Shown here: one piece after another, positions 1-10,733 of the stretch | Layout of the letters: the number at the start of each line of letters is the position of its first letter | Numbering within the stretch: the stretch's first letter is position 1 | Assembly: GCF_001761485.1 (NCBI RefSeq) | Contig: NC_090771.1 | Coordinates: forward strand, 1,860,001 to 1,924,000 | Length of the DNA: 64,000 bases | Reading direction: 5' to 3' | DNA from: Yarrowia lipolytica | Lineage: Eukaryota > Ascomycota > Dipodascomycetes > Dipodascales | Program-made: the position numbers and the translations under genes | The notes under the pieces: model-generated | Told to the model about the DNA's origin: nothing | Seen by the model: only the letters and a program-made list of their open reading frames with translations | Database searches by the model: none

Positions 1-100
1 GACCGAATTAATGGATGCCAGACTCACGTCGTCCTTCCACGGGTAAAAACGTCATGCCAAAACCATGCCCTTCATTTCAGTTCCTCCTTGGTCAATCTCC

Positions 101-724
101 TTAGTTGTACGACAGATCAAAGTACAGATCATTCCACACAACACCGGGAGGGTATTTGCAATCGCTCTTGCCCTGATTGGTGAACCCCAGCTTCTCGTAG
201 AAGGGTGCGTTCTCGTCTGTGGCAATGAGCGCGATTCGGCTGGCCACGCCGTTGGTGGAGATTCGCTGCACATAGTCATTCATCAGGATCGATCCGATGG
301 ACTTGCCCTGGTACTCGGGGTCCACACAAACAGCATGGACGCCCACGGTGTTTCCGTCCTCCTTGTGTCCGTTCTCCTCGTCGTCAGGGCCCTCCGGGAT
401 GCCCATGGAGCCCTTGGTGATCAGGTCTGACCGCATCTTTGTGGCCAGAATCACCGCCACCAGCTTCTCGCTAATCACAGAGGTTGTAGGATGAGGCAGC
501 TGGTCGTCCTCACCGTCGCTGTTCTTGGCTTTGTCCTTGGCGTCGTAACTTCTGATAAATAGACCCAGACACAGCTCGGGGCATGCCTGGAGTCGATACA
601 GCACCTTTTCTCTCGTCGCTGACTGGTCCGGAGGGAAGGCCTTATCTGAGACCTCGACAATGGCATCCACATCCTGTACTGCCAGAGGTCGGATGGCCGA
701 GTGTGGGGGGAGCGTTTTAGTCAT
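101..724 (-). CDS. PAA1: GNAT-family N-acetyltransferase, polyamine/arylalkylamine type (PAA1-like)
   Basis: Predicted 207-residue acetyltransferase that would move an acetyl group from acetyl-CoA to an amine such as a polyamine or arylalkylamine. The N-terminal IRPL and VDAIVEVSDKAFPP segments, the VGVHAVCVDPEYQGKSIGS block (about residues 128-145, acetyl-CoA loop QGKSIGS) and the late APFYEKLGF motif match the GNAT fold of the arylalkylamine acetyltransferase branch. Budding yeast Paa1 belongs to this branch. Residues 62-125 hold two hydrophilic, acidic stretches that lengthen the loop between strands; they look like insertions, not damage. The gene is divergent from LSM5, with about 590 bp between the two starts. 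The family is clear, but the substrate is inferred from homology. Confidence 0.85.
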   Translation of the reverse strand: MTKTLPPHSAIRPLAVQDVDAIVEVSDKAFPPDQSATREKVLYRLQACPELCLGLFIRSYDAKDKAKNSDGEDDQLPHPTTSVISEKLVAVILATKMRSDLITKGSMGIPEGPDDEENGHKEDGNTVGVHAVCVDPEYQGKSIGSILMNDYVQRISTNGVASRIALIATDENAPFYEKLGFTNQGKSDCKYPPGVVWNDLYFDLSYN

Positions 725-1310
725 TTGATGCGTTTTGTGCGAACGGTGATTTGGATGGTGTTATGATGTATTGGAGTGTGGGCTTGCCAGCGAGAAGGAA
801 AATCGAAACCCAAACAAGGTTGAGGAGATGCGGGATGGTGAAGTTGGTGTAGCGTGAGATGACAGTGCTCAGAAAGCGTCCCAGAGTATGCAAGGGTGTG
901 ATTTTTTGAGGGGAAACAGCTTAAGGGTTCATATATATACTCCCAGGCTTTTTTACTGTCACCAAAGCTAACGTGATTTCTGTGTTTAGTCACCTCTGCT
1001 GCTGGATGTACGTCAGAATAGAGAGTTAATAGGCACGAGAGCAAGAGGGTGGAAACACAACAGATTGATAAACACAATGGAGAGAGCTTGGCTTTTGACG
1101 TTAGAGTGTCTAGAGGGGTAAATATTACAGAAAAAATATATATCTGTGGGTATTTTGGTCTGTTATCCTGCCCAAACTCGAAGTCCACCTTTTATCGTTC
1201 CGTGTCGACTGTACCCCTCTGATCACGTGACCATAAGCCATGCACAACACTTTAATCAAAAACCACACCAGCATCAAACAACAGTCTCCGAACACACAAC
1301 ATCACACACA
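725..1310. promoter_or_regulatory. Divergent spacer between the PAA1-like gene and LSM5
   Basis: This 586-bp spacer must carry both promoters. A TATA-like run (atatatatac) lies at about 931-940, and a second AT-rich stretch (aaaatatatatct) near 1134-1146. A TCACGTGA word lies at about 1221-1228, close upstream of LSM5. I see no RNA gene, and short open frames here have no recognisable content. Confidence 0.5.
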
Positions 1311-1639
1311 ATGAGCGAGCAAGCTGAGCCCCAGGTATCGCAAATTCTGCCTCTGGAGCTGGTCGACAAGTGCATAGGATCCAAGATTCTGGTGCTGGTC
1401 AAGTCCAAGGTCGAGTTCACTGGCACTCTGGTCGGATTCGACGATTTCGTCAACATGGTGCTGGAGGACGTGACCGAGGTCAACACAAAAACTGGCAAGG
1501 AGACCAATCACAGCAAGCTGTTGTTGAGTGGAAAGAGCATCTACATGGTGAGTGAAGTTGGGGATATTTATGGCTGATCAGATAGGGAAGGAAGTCACGA
1601 GAAGATTAACTAACACAGCTTGTCCCTGGAGGACTTTAA
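1311..1639 (+). CDS. LSM5: U6 snRNA-associated Sm-like protein LSm5 (two exons)
   Basis: LSm5 is a subunit of the LSm2-8 ring that binds the U6 snRNA 3' end and of the LSm1-7 ring that promotes mRNA decay. Exon 1 (1311-1547) encodes 79 residues including the Sm1 motif with [15 protein letters not shown]-like sequence and the signature [14 protein letters not shown] 71-nt intron (1548-1618) begins GTGAGTG and ends CTAACACAG. Exon 2 is only 21 nt (1619-1639) and adds LVPGGL before the stop, which restores the Sm2 ending IYMLVPGG typical of LSm5. Without splicing the protein would read into intron sequence and lose Sm2. The total is 85 residues, normal for the family. The start is the first ATG that fits the conserved N-terminus. 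Confidence 0.95.
1548..1618 (+). other. LSM5 intron
   Basis: This 71-nt intron has 5' splice site GTGAGT and a CTAAC branch site followed at once by ACAG. Joining the exons gives the invariant VPGG end of the Sm2 motif, which confirms the boundaries. Confidence 0.93.
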
Positions 1640-2081
1640 GTGTATTATAGGATAATGATATTGGATGATTGGATTATGGTGGTTGCTACGATGTCGTGGT
1701 GGTGGTTTGATGGCGTGGTAAGCTTGATAGGCTGGATTGTAGTGGCGAAGCTGGACCGAGATCAGGTGTATAGTATGGGGGTTTGATTCGAGGAACTGAG
1801 TTGCTGTGGAACAATGCGCAGTGCCAGAGATGCAGGCTGCTTCCTTTCAACACTCTTGTAGCTTGCTTAGAATCTCACTCCACATAGCAGGTGAGATCAG
1901 ATTAACTAGGCTCTGGTTTATGAACGAGATCATACAAGTAACTGATAGTTCGCAAAGAGATCAAGCTATCTTTACTAAGGAGTCGCAATCTTTTCATACA
2001 TACAGAGAATAAAAATACATTGTAAAGTACCTACTGTTGATGTCTGATCTGTCGTCAATTTGGGTTCCTATCATTCTGTGT
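1640..2081. other. Convergent 3' spacer between LSM5 and MAG1
   Basis: The 442 bp hold the two 3' UTRs. AT-rich polyadenylation-like sequence (gagaataaaaataca) lies near 2006-2020. A 68-residue open frame at 1806-2012 resembles no family I know and looks random. Confidence 0.4.
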
Positions 2082-3164
2082 TCACTTCTTATCCAGAATT
2101 GCAGTATTGACATCACTGATCTTCCACAGAATTAGCATCATTACTGAACGGTAAGGAGCAAACCGATGGGCCACCCAGGTCATTTCATCTGCTGTGGGCA
2201 CCCTCCATTTACCCTTTGTATCTGGCTTTGACTTGGCTGCTTTTCGAGCGCCAGCCTTTTTAGACTTGCCAGGACTGTGGACCCCATTAATAGGGAGCGA
2301 AAAGTCAACCTGCTTGATGATCTCAGCAAGATGAGGACGCTCTTTGAGGTAAACAGATACACCTCTCTGGATACCGAGATCACCCAATGTGAAGACATCC
2401 ATTCGTTTAAGAGCAAAGAGAAGAAACATGTCCGCTGACCAAGGCCCAATGCCCTTGATGGCGACCAGAGCATCGACAACATCGTCATCGGAGGCAGTAC
2501 TGAGCCAGTCATCGGACAGAGTTCCATCCTTAAAGGCCGTAGATAGACATGTGATGTATTCTGCCTTCCTTCCAGACAAACCTGCGCTTCTTAAGGCCTC
2601 GGTTGGGGTGTCGAGGATCTCCTGTGGGCTCGGAAATTTGCCATCTTCGCTTCCTTCGACTGGAAACAGTTTCTTGAACTTCTTGAGAATCGACTCGGCA
2701 GCTGCTCCAGATACCTGTTGTCCAATGATGCCCCTTGTAAGATGTTCGAAGCAATTGTTACACTTTCTGTTGGTTCTGGACTCTTGCCGAGTAGCAGCTT
2801 CTTTGACAAAAGAAGTGAACTCGGACGAGTGTACGATATCCTCCAGAGAAGGATCGACATCGAGAATGTACTTGAGGCCCTTGGAGAAATCTGATTCGTA
2901 AATTTCGTCCCAGTGACTGTTGTCTTTGGTTACAGGATCTAGCTTGGGTATCAGCTTGATAGACTCAGCCAGGGAAATCTTAGGGGCTGGAGCCAAGGGA
3001 GTAGTAGGGATCTCAAGCTTGGTTTTCTGTCTTTTGGGAGTACTGGGAGTCACCACAGGCGCTGTTGTTTCAGGTTCAGCCAGACTTCGCTTGGTTCGCG
3101 TTCTTGTTGTCGCAACCATCACCAGTTTGTGGATCGAAGGACGGCGGAAGATGTTCATGCGCAT
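2082..3164 (-). CDS. MAG1: DNA-3-methyladenine glycosylase (HhH-GPD superfamily)
   Basis: Base-excision repair enzyme that removes alkylated purines such as 3-methyladenine. The HhH-GPD core spans roughly residues 135-275 of the 360-residue frame. It includes HLTRGIIGQQVSGAAAESI, the helix-hairpin-helix IKGIGPWSADMFLLF (about 237-251) and the catalytic aspartate in TLGDLGIQRGV (Asp262). The lysine/proline-rich N-terminal 70 residues look disordered and nuclear-type (TPKRQKTK). Two in-frame starts exist: 3164, giving a basic leader MRMNIFRRPSIHKLV, or Met16 at 3119. The leader lacks acidic residues and could direct a fraction to mitochondria (inference). The gene is convergent with LSM5. Confidence 0.93.
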   Translation of the reverse strand: MRMNIFRRPSIHKLVMVATTRTRTKRSLAEPETTAPVVTPSTPKRQKTKLEIPTTPLAPAPKISLAESIKLIPKLDPVTKDNSHWDEIYESDFSKGLKYILDVDPSLEDIVHSSEFTSFVKEAATRQESRTNRKCNNCFEHLTRGIIGQQVSGAAAESILKKFKKLFPVEGSEDGKFPSPQEILDTPTEALRSAGLSGRKAEYITCLSTAFKDGTLSDDWLSTASDDDVVDALVAIKGIGPWSADMFLLFALKRMDVFTLGDLGIQRGVSVYLKERPHLAEIIKQVDFSLPINGVHSPGKSKKAGARKAAKSKPDTKGKWRVPTADEMTWVAHRFAPYRSVMMLILWKISDVNTAILDKK

Positions 3165-4594
3165 GACATCTGTGAAGGAGGGGTTAGGGATTGTGGGTCG
3201 TTATTAAAGTGGAGAGAGAAATGTTGCTGTCAGCAAGATGTATTTTCAGTGGAATGAACGACGTTTTGTATGAGAATCAGATACAAATTGCACTCATCTC
3301 TCAAATACTTTCTTGTCCTTGAAAGAGTCAAATGTAAACGTGTTTTCAATTGACAATAATACGTACATACTGTACTCTTACCACACCCACTTTAAATGCA
3401 ATGCCATTGTTGCGATAAAGCTGAGTTTATCGATGAGATATTGTAATACATTGGGTAAACTACTGCACGAGTACGAGTACTGTACATACTGTAGGGATTG
3501 TGTAGCATTTTCTCTTCTGGCCAATAGGATGACACGGCCATGATGGCTATCGCTAGAAAAACAAGATTTTGGCTTATATATAGTCAATCACTCACATTTT
3601 GAGAACATCCCTCACACTCAGTTTATCCCTCATTTTACTTGACAGCTTAAACCACTCAAGTGGAGACAGATATCAGCCGTATGGCTTAGCTACAGTAGAG
3701 ACTACAATTAGTTCCAAATTGAATAGAGACCGTGCGAGATTCAAATTTCATCGTGACTAGACCGCATGACTCACACTTTTCATTATCTGTTGCGCATTGA
3801 CCATAAGTACTTGAACGTCGTACATATCGCCTACAGCATCTATTTCCAACTCATGGTTTGATCATACGTCATACATGTGTGCTGCGTGGATGGTGTTGCG
3901 GATAAAAGCCCGCGTAAATTGACCTCCTGGGGGCTGTGTACACTGACCTTTGGGGATACAAAGAGTGGCTAGCAATACTAGTTATAGAAAAGAGCGACTC
4001 AATAAAGCTGCTTAAATCCGATCCCAATTGGGTGGTTCATTCGCTTGAAAGAGCTTGAAAGTCCATCCGGAGATAGCAACAGACAAAAATCCGGTTTATG
4101 CAGAACAGCCAGACGTACAACAACAAGTACAATGAAAAAGAGGACAGCAAGGACATGTTGTCACAATTCACAGTCTGGCACTTGCTATTTATCTTGTCAG
4201 TCACTGCAAATCAAGTAAAGGGTCGTGAGACGGCATCTAGGCTACGTCTGGCTTATTGTAACTACCAGTACGAGGTGTAGTGCTGAGACATAGACAATAC
4301 AACTCTGTACAGGTAGAGAGCAGCCTTCATGCGGGGTAGGGGAGGCATACAAGAGAAGAATGATACCCCCAACCACAAACAATTGTCCATTACAAACACA
4401 TTCTCATCCTTACTTTTTTTCATATCACCCCTCTATCACCCATTCGAACCGCTCCACCATCCGATTGCTCCGAGCTTTAAACTCCACATCACAGTGCATG
4501 GTTGGTCTATAACTCTCAATTAGCTCACCACTTGTACATAGTCTCTCCACACACACACTCTTACACACCCAATTACCGCAACACACGTTTCAAC
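3165..4594. other. Divergent spacer between MAG1 and ABP1
   Basis: This 1.43-kb spacer contains a TATATATA element at about 3575-3581 that could drive something rightward, but no convincing coding or structured RNA sequence follows. A 60-residue open frame at 4098-4280 has one hydrophobic stretch (LLFILSV) and no family resemblance. Pyrimidine-rich sequence (about 4390-4590, many CACAC and CATCAC words) forms the ABP1 leader. A cluster of GAGTACGAGTACTGTAC words lies near 3470-3490. Confidence 0.4.
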
Positions 4595-7110
4595 ATGTCT
4601 CTCGACCTAGCTACCAACGGCCAGCAGATCAAGGACGTGTACGGCGCCATTGTCAGCAATGACCCCGAGTTCCCCTGGGCAATCTTTGGTTATGCCACCT
4701 CTCCCACAGCGTCCTCGGCCACCATCAAGGTCGCAGCCATCCCTGAGTCTGACACTTCCACTCTGGCCGATTTCCTCGACGAGTTCGAGGAGGGCAAGCT
4801 GCAATACGGCCTGGTCCGAGTCCCCGACCCTCACTCGAAGCTACCCAAGATTGTCTACGTGGGCTGGTGTCCTGAGGGAGTCCCCGACCCTCGAGCCAAG
4901 GGTGTCTTCAACCCCCATCTCCATGCCCTTGGAAATCTCTTCCACGGCTACCACGTCCAGGTGACTGCCCGAGACCGAGACGATCTCACTGAGGATGTGA
5001 TCCTGGAGCGGCTGGAGCGAGCCTCTGGTGCCAAGTACGGAGCCACCTCATCCAGAAAGCCCGGAATCTCGTCGGCCATCAAGACCAAGCCCACCTACAC
5101 AACGCAAAAGTCTGGAGCCGATGAGGAGGACTGGGGAGACGCCCCTGCAGTGGAAACCAAGCCCGTCTCCAAGCCCACACCTGTTGAGTCGTCCTACAAG
5201 CCCGTCAAGGTTGACCTGGCCGAGATCCGAAAGAAGGGAGGACCCTCGACCTTCACGTCCGAGGGACGAGACGCCGACTCAGATCGAGGCATTGTCGGTG
5301 GCTCCTACAAGCCCGTCGGTAAAATTGACATTGCAGCCATCCGAGCCCAGGGCAAGGGACACAAGGAGTCCTTTGAAAACACCCCCATCAAGACGGACCT
5401 CGACAAGCCCAAGCCCAAGGCCACTCCTAAGCCTACCTCTAAGCCTGCCCCTGTCGCCGATGTTGAGGATGAGGACAACCAGAACGGGGACGAGGACGGC
5501 GAGCCTATGTCTCTCAAAGACAGAATGAAGGCCTTCCAGAAGCCCTCCAAGTCTTCTTCTACTCCCACTCCCTCCAAGAAGCCCCCTACCACCATTGGTG
5601 GAGACGACGACGATGAGGAGGATGAGACCCCCAAGTCTGTTAAGGACCGACTCAACGCTTTCTCCGGGTCTGGACGGCTCACCGAGATGCCCAAGCCCAA
5701 GATCGACAAATCTGCTATCCAGTCTCGATTCACACCCGCTGCCTCTCGAGGAACCAAGCCTCTGGCCCCCGCCGGTGATCTGTCGTCTCAGTATGGTCTC
5801 AAGACCTCAATTGTGTCTGGTGGATCCCGAGATTTTGCCTCTGAGAACGGTAAGACTCCCGGTCAGATCTGGGCTGAAAAGCATGGAAAGACTCCCCAGC
5901 CTGACGTGGCCGTGCCTTCGTCTACCTCCAACGTCTCTTCTGCATCCGACAAGTTCTCCAAGCTGTCTGTGAACGACGATGATGAGGAGGACAAGAAGAC
6001 TCCTGCTTCTTTCGGTGGTGATGACGACGAAGATGACGAGCCCCACGCATCGGTTTCCGCTCTTCGAGGTGCCTTCAATAAGCCGGCCGTGCATGACGAG
6101 CCCAAGAAGTCCACCCCCGCCCCTGCTTCTCGAACCATTCCTCCTCCCCCTCCTTCCGCCTCTCGAGTAAACGACGACGACGATGATGAGGACGAGGACG
6201 ATGCTCCCGCTGTCTCTGTCTCTGCTCTCCGAGGCGCCTTCAACAAGCCCGCTGCTGCCGACGAAGATGATGCTCCCCCTCCTCCTGCTCGAACAGTGCC
6301 CCCGCCTCCTCCCTCTGCATCTCGACCCCCCGCTGATGAGGATGACGACGATGAGGACGAGCACAACAGCTTCTCCAAGGGCGCCTCTGCTCTTCAGGCC
6401 GCCTTCTCTGCTGGTGCTGGTACCGGAGGACCTCCTCCTCCTCCTGCTCGAGGAGCTGCCAAAGATGAGGAAGAAGATGATGCTCCTCCCCCCATGCCTG
6501 CTCGACACGCCCCTCCTCCCGCCAACGACGATGATGCCCCCCCTCCTATGCCTGCTCGACATGTTGCTAACGACGCTCCTCCTCCTCCCATGCCATCTCG
6601 ACCTGCTGCCGATGAGCCTCCTGCTCCCGCCCTGCCTTCTCGAGGCGGTGCTGCTGCTGCCACTCCTGCTGCTGTTGTCTCCAGCAAGCCCTCTGCCACC
6701 GTGGAGTACGATTACACTAAGGATGAGGAGGGTGAGATCGATCTCGTGGAGGACGAGATCGTCACCGACATTGAGTTCCTGGACGAGAACTGGTGGAGCG
6801 GAACCAACTCCAAGGGTGAGTCCGGTCTGTTCCCCTCCAACTATGTCAGGCTTAAGGATGGTGCTGTGCCCACCATTCCCGATCCTGCCGCGGGCTGCCG
6901 GGCGCTGCTGCCGGCGCTGCTGCCGGAGCTGGCACTGGCCCCTCTGCCATCGCCCTGTACGACTACGACGCTGCTGAGGACAATGAACTGAGCTTCGCGG
7001 CGGACGATATCATCACAGATATTGAATTCATCGACGAGGACTGGTGGACCGGATCGCTCAACGGCAAGCGAAACCTCTTCCCTTCCAACTTTGTTGAGCT
7101 CCAGGATTAG
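4595..7110 (+). CDS. ABP1: Actin-binding protein Abp1 (ADF-H + SH3), frame broken before the second SH3 domain
   Basis: Cortical actin-patch protein that binds F-actin and recruits endocytic partners. From Met at 4595 (an in-frame ATG at 4502 lies in leader-like sequence) there is an ADF-homology domain (about residues 1-135). A long linker follows, with SLKDRMKAFQK- and SVKDRLNAF-type motifs, repeats of SVSALRGAFNKP, acidic tracts and many PPPPP/PPPMPAR stretches. An SH3 domain (ATVEYDYTKDEEGEIDL to LFPSNYVRL) comes next. The open frame then runs into an odd Leu/Pro tail and stops at 6991. A second complete SH3 domain (ALYDYDAAEDNELSF to NLFPSNFVEL) follows in another frame, ending at TAG 7108-7110. 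The frames part inside a GC-rich Ala/Gly linker at about 6885-6925. A one-base loss (natural or a sequence error) fits; no splice signals are present. Confidence 0.9.
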
Positions 7111-7290
7111 CCTAATCGTTCTATGATGTATAAATAATTATGACTTGATGGATTGAACTGATTGTAGATTACTGTGTGAATAGTCGTAGTGCTGTGTTTT
7201 GTAAACTTCTATTATAAATTACCACGTCATACTGTGTGTCTATAAGTTAGCATGCCCGTCTGGCTTCCGCGAGCAACAAGATTGTTGTGT

Positions 7291-8730
7291 TCAAATCTTG
7301 GATCTAATAATCTCGCTGAAGAGACGCAGGGTAGCTGCACCCTGTCCCTGTTGAGTAAGCCCTCGTCGAGCAACAATGGCAGCATGAGAATGGATCACGG
7401 TAATGTACACGGCGTACTTTTCCCAGCCTAGCTTGTCCATGTTCTCAATCATGCTGAGTACGTCCTCGGAGAAAGGCGCGTTGTTCGCCCAGTTGGCCAG
7501 CAATCCTCGGTCTCCTGTGTGTCTAGCCGCCTCCATAGCTTCACCCAGACCGACCACCTTGGTTTCCGACAAAGCAGGCGTGTCGGTGTTGTTAAGATCA
7601 TCACCTAGAATGACGTCTTCGACGGCAGCTTCAGTGATTCCAGCAGCCATGACATCAGCCTCTTCCTCAACCTTGGACGCGTCCGTTTTAGAAACGGGGG
7701 AGGATTGTTTGTCGGTGTTCTCAGTCTTCTCCCCCTTACCGCCAACCTTCCTCTCGTCACCCTCATTCAACCACTCCTCGTCAAAAGTCTCCATCTTGAT
7801 ACTTTCGAGAATCTCACCCATGAGTGCCTTGTCTCCTTCTCTCAGAAACTTGCTGACTCGGTGATTTGAGTTGTTGGTGAAGAACATGGACGCAATTAAC
7901 ACAGCTGTGATAGCTAGGGGACCAACAGTAGCCGCAAAACTCCAGAAGATAAGCTTCTGGCGAATGTGTTCGTGGTAGACGGGGAAAGGAAGGGACCGTT
8001 TGGTGGTTCGTTTGAAGTCAATGATTCGAGGCGAGTGGCTCCAGCCGTAGCTGTCCACCACGGGTTCTTGCAGCTTGACTTCGTGGAACTTGAGATCGAG
8101 CCATCGTAGGTTAGCAAACGGATTAGCAGCCGTGATAAACGCCGTTGGGAAGTGCACCGTTCGGTCGTTTCGGCAATTGGCCAGCAGCACCCGGTTATCA
8201 AACATCTCCAGCGCCTTATATGCGGATGAGGAAGGATTACTCATGTCAGCAAGTGTCGGGTCCTTGAGAAACAGGTCTCGTCCAGTGTTCCCGAGATAGG
8301 TACTTCCAAGAGTGTTCATCCAACTGAACCAACGTTTGTCAGTTCGGTGGAACTTGGAGCCCAGATGCGGCGTGGCTATGGTGGAGAACAGAACGGGCTT
8401 GACCTTGTCGAAGAAGCCCTCGTCCAAAAATATGCCACAGAGATACCGCGCAATGAGGCCACCAAGAGAATAGCCCAGTATCGAGATGCGGTCAAAGGTA
8501 ACACCCTCGTCATCAGCGTAGCGGCGAATCACCTCCTTGATCTCCAGATAGCATCGACGCGCGCATACTTGCACTCCATCGTAGGTGAGAGTACCGTGGT
8601 TACTCTGAGTGGCATAAGCAACCATGTCTCCTCCAGCCTTGACACCGTAGGTGGTGTCCAACACCTCCTTTACCGCGGCCATGTGGGTTGCGCTTCCCCA
8701 GAGACCGTGAATGAGCACAAACAAATGCAT
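7291..8730 (-). CDS. DUF676-family serine lipase/phospholipase (Lpl1/Rog1-like)
   Basis: Predicted alpha/beta-hydrolase of 479 residues. The N-terminal HLFVLIHGLWG oxyanion-type motif (residues 2-12) and the nucleophile elbow LGYSLGG (Ser88) are typical of the DUF676 family. That family includes the budding yeast lipid-droplet phospholipase Lpl1 and the lipid hydrolase Rog1. A hydrophobic segment of about 25 residues (LIFWSFAATVGPLAITAVLIASMFF, split here for reading as two halves) at roughly 265-290 could anchor it to a membrane. After it comes an acidic, lysine-rich region and a conserved-looking C-terminal helix region. It is convergent with ABP1 (180 bp apart). Which yeast paralogue it matches best cannot be settled by eye. 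Confidence 0.85.
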   Translation of the reverse strand: MHLFVLIHGLWGSATHMAAVKEVLDTTYGVKAGGDMVAYATQSNHGTLTYDGVQVCARRCYLEIKEVIRRYADDEGVTFDRISILGYSLGGLIARYLCGIFLDEGFFDKVKPVLFSTIATPHLGSKFHRTDKRWFSWMNTLGSTYLGNTGRDLFLKDPTLADMSNPSSSAYKALEMFDNRVLLANCRNDRTVHFPTAFITAANPFANLRWLDLKFHEVKLQEPVVDSYGWSHSPRIIDFKRTTKRSLPFPVYHEHIRQKLIFWSFAATVGPLAITAVLIASMFFTNNSNHRVSKFLREGDKALMGEILESIKMETFDEEWLNEGDERKVGGKGEKTENTDKQSSPVSKTDASKVEEEADVMAAGITEAAVEDVILGDDLNNTDTPALSETKVVGLGEAMEAARHTGDRGLLANWANNAPFSEDVLSMIENMDKLGWEKYAVYITVIHSHAAIVARRGLTQQGQGAATLRLFSEIIRSKI

Positions 8731-9379
8731 GTCTTCTTGTCCCGTTGCAAAAAAATGAGAGAAAAAGTCGTCTACTTGTGCCTAAGCCAGCTTGGGCCAC
8801 AGACGCATGTGATTAAGTTGGTTCACAACGGTTAGCGGGAAAACAAAAAATTACGCGAATCTCAGATAGACTCTGGGTTACAGTAGTGTATATTGACAGA
8901 TGGCAGAGGTGGATCAGACGGAAGTCGGCAGAGGGAAGAGCAACTGAGAGCAAGGCGTGTTATCCGGAGAGCGAAGGGGTTGGAAAAACGGGGTCTAACT
9001 ACATAAGCTGTGTTGTTGCATGTGATTCTATTGCATTCAATCCATCAGATGCTATGATATTTTACCCAGAAGATGGAAAGATCTCCTCCTGTACCTGCAA
9101 CTGAGTGATTGGTGATGAGTGCATTGTGAAGAGGGGGTACAAGTACGAGTGTACCGTATTGGTACGAGTACTACAAATGTCTTACGTGCAGAACTCGATG
9201 CGGGGTAGAGTCAGTATAAATATAATCGAATTAACACTATATCTGCCTTCCTTCCTTCTGAGCGAATTTTGCTGTTCTTGTTCTGACTTCTGATACCATG
9301 TTGTGTCAGAAGTAGGTTTGAGAAGAGGGACTCATCACACCATGGCAAGTAATTGCAAGTAGTACTGTTATGTTATTAT

Positions 9380-9410
<31 letters not shown>

Positions 9411-9788
9411 TAAAAAAAACCTGTGGGAAAAAAATCCTACGGAATGGGACAAAGCTCACACTGAAAAAGAGATATTGTACTGGGCGTATAATAGTCGTAT
9501 AGTATAAATATATTATTCAAATAAAAGAGCATATAGATCGTACAAGTTCATACTTGTACTGCACATAATAAATCAACAGTTCAAATGTTGATACTTTTAC
9601 TGTAGTGTTAAAGATCGTATTCATATTACAAGTACAGTACATACACAACGTTACAGGTAGCACACTCCACTCAGCTCAATGCGGGTCTTAGTCATAGTAG
9701 GAGGACACAACGTTATTATAAATACACAGCGCAATTCTACAATCCCAGGGTTTACAGATAAGTAGTAGATTTTTAACTAACTAAGAGC
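8731..9788. other. Spacer between the DUF676 lipase and RPP0, with a TAA microsatellite
   Basis: This 1.06-kb region contains the lipase promoter at its left and the RPP0 3' region at its right. It holds a TAA/AAT trinucleotide run (about 9373-9411) and several TACAAGTA/TACTTGTA words (for example near 9138, 9545 and 9633). Short open frames at 8886-9104 and 9105-9293 have no recognisable content. Confidence 0.45.
9373..9411. repeat. (TAA)n microsatellite
   Basis: About twelve near-perfect AAT/TAA units lie in a row, followed by a short A-run. The repeat sits in non-coding spacer downstream of RPP0, so length changes should be neutral. Confidence 0.9.
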
Positions 9789-10733
9789 TTAGTCGAAAAG
9801 ACCGAATCCCATGTCGTCATCCTCAGACTCCTCATCCTCCTCAGCGGCAGCAGCAGGGGCAGCCTCAGAAGAGCCGGAAGCGGCAGCGGCGGCAGGAGCA
9901 GCAGCGGCGTAAGCCTCGGGGTTGGCAATTCGGTCCTTGATGGCCTCAGAGCCCTCGAAAGTGTAGTCAGAAGCAATGGACAGAGCAAGAACGTTCTTGT
10001 AGTTGTTGATGATGCAGTGAGACACGGCGGGGAGGGTGGGGTAGTTGGCGGCAAGGGAGATGGCGGTGATGGTAGAGATGGCACCAATGACGTTGGAGAT
10101 GAGCTCCTCGTCGGTGATGTCCAGAATCTCGGAACCGAAAACCTGGCCGTTGTCGTAGACCTGAACAACAGTCATTCCGTAGGTGAAAGGAGAGATGTTC
10201 AGCATGTTAAGGAGGGTAGCCTCGGAGGGACCGACCTTGACATCCTGCTGGAGGATCTTGACATCGGAGGTAATCTCAATAGTACCTCGAGAAATCTTGG
10301 TGGGGACACCGAGAGCCTGGAAGAAAGAAGTCTTGTCCGGAGGCATTCCAGTGTTGGCGGCCTGGATCCAGACGTCCTTAGGGGCAATGGCACCGGCTCG
10401 GGCAGGGGCCAGAACTCGGTTCTCGAGGAGAACCTCTCGGATCTCCTTGAGGTCGTCGTTGGTGAAAACGAAACCAACGTTGCCTCGGCAGAGGGGCATG
10501 AGAAGCTCAGCAGCCTCGGGGAGCTCCTCCTCGAACTCTCGGAGAGCTCGTCGGACCATGGTGTTCTTACCCATGAGAACGACTGCTCGGCCTCGGAGAG
10601 TCTTTCGGATCTCATGCATCTGCTGAGAAGAGACGTTATCGACGCCGACGACGAAAATGGACTTGTACTCCTGAAGCAACTGCTTCAGTTTGGAGAAGTA
10701 CTCGGTCTTCTTGATGCTGGTGCTGCCTCCCAT
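9789..10733 (-). CDS. RPP0: 60S acidic ribosomal protein P0
   Basis: Ribosomal stalk base protein (uL10) of 314 residues. It binds 25S rRNA at the GTPase centre and carries P1/P2 heterodimers. The N-terminal L10 domain is complete ([31 protein letters not shown]). The middle insertion domain (about 110-190) is followed by the helical spine that anchors P1/P2. An Ala-rich hinge and the C-terminal tail [14 protein letters not shown] end the protein. The tail is the universal P-protein signature that contacts elongation factors and ribosome-inactivating toxins. Length and ends match yeast P0 (about 312 residues). There is no intron. Codon use is strongly biased, as expected for high expression. 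Confidence 0.98.
   Translation of the reverse strand: MGGSTSIKKTEYFSKLKQLLQEYKSIFVVGVDNVSSQQMHEIRKTLRGRAVVLMGKNTMVRRALREFEEELPEAAELLMPLCRGNVGFVFTNDDLKEIREVLLENRVLAPARAGAIAPKDVWIQAANTGMPPDKTSFFQALGVPTKISRGTIEITSDVKILQQDVKVGPSEATLLNMLNISPFTYGMTVVQVYDNGQVFGSEILDITDEELISNVIGAISTITAISLAANYPTLPAVSHCIINNYKNVLALSIASDYTFEGSEAIKDRIANPEAYAAAAPAAAAASGSSEAAPAAAAEEDEESEDDDMGFGLFD

Noticed and set aside
6183-6977. Leu/Pro-rich 264-codon frame inside ABP1
   Set aside because: It is an out-of-frame reading of the Pro/Ala/Asp repeats of Abp1.
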